Below are positions 5,461 to 6,323 of a DNA stretch of 6,323 nt, one piece after another. A program made the translations under genes and the position numbers. Numbering within the stretch: the stretch's first letter is position 1; every line of letters starts with the position of its first letter. This stretch comes from Gemmataceae bacterium (lineage in GTDB: Bacteria; Planctomycetota; Planctomycetia; Gemmatales; Gemmataceae): positions 1 to 6,323 of the forward strand of contig CANLGS010000269.1 in the NCBI GenBank assembly GCA_947490035.1. Direction: 5' to 3'. Below the pieces are notes generated by a model that saw only the letters and a list, made by a program, of their open reading frames with translations, was not told where the DNA came from and did not search any database.

Positions 5461-6323
5461 ACCGGCGCCTTCACTCCGATGGCGTTCCACAGGGGCTCCC
5501 GGTAGTGCTGCCCCCACTCCCGCCCGTAGTGATCGAACGCCACCTTCGGCGTGTCCCCGATCAACTCCGCCAGCGTCTCCACCGAACAGCCCGCGCCTCC
5601 GTTCCAGTACCCGCTGAGCATCCGGTGGGCGAACGTGTGCCGGCACGAGTAGCACGAGTACCTCTTCCGCGCCGGGTCCTTGTCCCACCCCAGCTTCTTC
5701 CGCAGCGCGCAGAACTTCAGCACCCCGTTGACCTTGCTCCACGCCTTGCCCTTGACCGTCCGGAACACCGGCTTACTCGATCCCTTCGGGGCGGTCTCCA
5801 ACAACCGCCGGGTCAGCTCGGCCACCTCCGGTCGAACCGGGATCTTGCGGGTCTTGTCGGTCTTCGACGCGTACACCCGCCACAGCATCCCTCGCGGCGA
5901 CTCCTCCACGTCCTCGGCCTTCAGCCGCGCCAGCTCGCAGAACGGCCGCAGCCCGGTGCGGATCGCGGCGAACAGGAAGTCCCGGAACGGCGGGTCGGCC
6001 GCCGTCAACAGCGCTTCCTCGTCCACCTTCGAGAGTGAGTGCAGTCGGGGCTTGGAGGAGGGCTTCTTGAGCCCCTTGAGCGGGCTGGGGACGTCGTGGT
6101 TGTCCTGGCAGTAGTTGAACGCCGCGATCACGATGGCCAGCACCGACCGCTCGGTGGCCGGCGACTTCCACCCCGTGTGCGACTCCACCCACGTGCGGAT
6201 GTGCGTCTTCTTCAACTGGGCGACCGGGAGCGCCCCGCAGTACTTGCACAGGTTGTTGAGGTGGGCCGTCGAGGCGGCGCGGTGGTCGGCGCTGATGGTC
6301 CGGTTGGCCACCCCGCGGTCGCA
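5448..6323 (-). CDS. Tyrosine recombinase/integrase, 5' end outside the window
   Basis: A site-specific recombinase that cuts and rejoins DNA through a covalent tyrosine link, typical of integrative elements. Residues are counted from a GTG at 6311, but the frame stays open to the window edge (C-D-R-G before that GTG), so the true start is probably further right. The N-terminal core-binding domain (about 10-85) is followed by the catalytic domain: Arg I in TGLRPFCELARL (R122, with E126), the beta-hairpin lysine region YASKTDKTRKIPV (K150/K153), box II YSCRHTFA (R224, H225) and the nucleophile Y262 in VAFDHYGREW. The first His of the usual HxxR is Tyr221, and the His/Trp position nine residues before the nucleophile is Asp253. 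I recall the same pattern in planctomycete recombinases, so it may be a subfamily trait and not decay. It ends 130 bp from the ATPase remnant, tail to tail. Confidence 0.92.
   Translation of the reverse strand, partial: CDRGVANRTISADHRAASTAHLNNLCKYCGALPVAQLKKTHIRTWVESHTGWKSPATERSVLAIVIAAFNYCQDNHDVPSPLKGLKKPSSKPRLHSLSKVDEEALLTAADPPFRDFLFAAIRTGLRPFCELARLKAEDVEESPRGMLWRVYASKTDKTRKIPVRPEVAELTRRLLETAPKGSSKPVFRTVKGKAWSKVNGVLKFCALRKKLGWDKDPARKRYSCYSCRHTFAHRMLSGYWNGGAGCSVETLAELIGDTPKVAFDHYGREWGQHYREPLWNAIGVKAPVGNA

Overview
The window is GC-rich (apart from one AT-rich island) and looks like an accessory region from a planctomycete, probably a Gemmata-like one. That placement is an inference from the style of the tyrosine recombinase, the HerA-type ATPase remnant and the base composition, not from a marker gene.

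Layout, left to right. (1) Positions 1-2612, minus strand: most of a mobile group II intron. Its 5' end reads GTGCGAC from 2612, about 600 nt of ribozyme domains follow, and then a full-length 666-residue reverse transcriptase/maturase with a C-terminal HNH-like domain. The 3' ribozyme domains (V and VI) and the 3' splice site lie beyond the left edge. (2) Positions 2613-2841: an AT-rich non-coding island with two copies of a 37-bp repeat. The intron sits flush against the end of one copy, and the other copy is unoccupied. (3) Positions 2842-3558, minus: a 238-residue protein I do not recognise, perhaps with a winged helix at its C-terminus, and with a strong ribosome binding site. (4) Positions 3559-3841: a divergent intergenic region rich in repeats, dyads and phased T-tracts. 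(5) Positions 3842-4150, plus: a small excisionase/MerR-like helix-turn-helix protein. (6) Positions 4151-4673: mostly unexplained sequence with one doubtful short ORF. (7) Positions 4674-5318, plus: a decayed C-terminal half of a HerA-type ATPase, broken by two frameshifts and lacking a Walker A motif. (8) Positions 5448-6323, minus: a tyrosine recombinase whose 5' end runs off the right edge.

Taken together this reads as a mobile or formerly mobile island: an integrase, a small excisionase-like DNA-binding protein, a cargo or regulatory gene, a dead ATPase and a retroelement inserted in a repeat. The intron lies downstream of the 238-residue gene on the same strand, so it could be transcribed by read-through from it. 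I see no tRNA, rRNA or CRISPR array. The observations most worth following are the repeat pair with the intron exactly at its edge, the repeated motif between the two divergent genes, and the unrecognised 238-residue protein.
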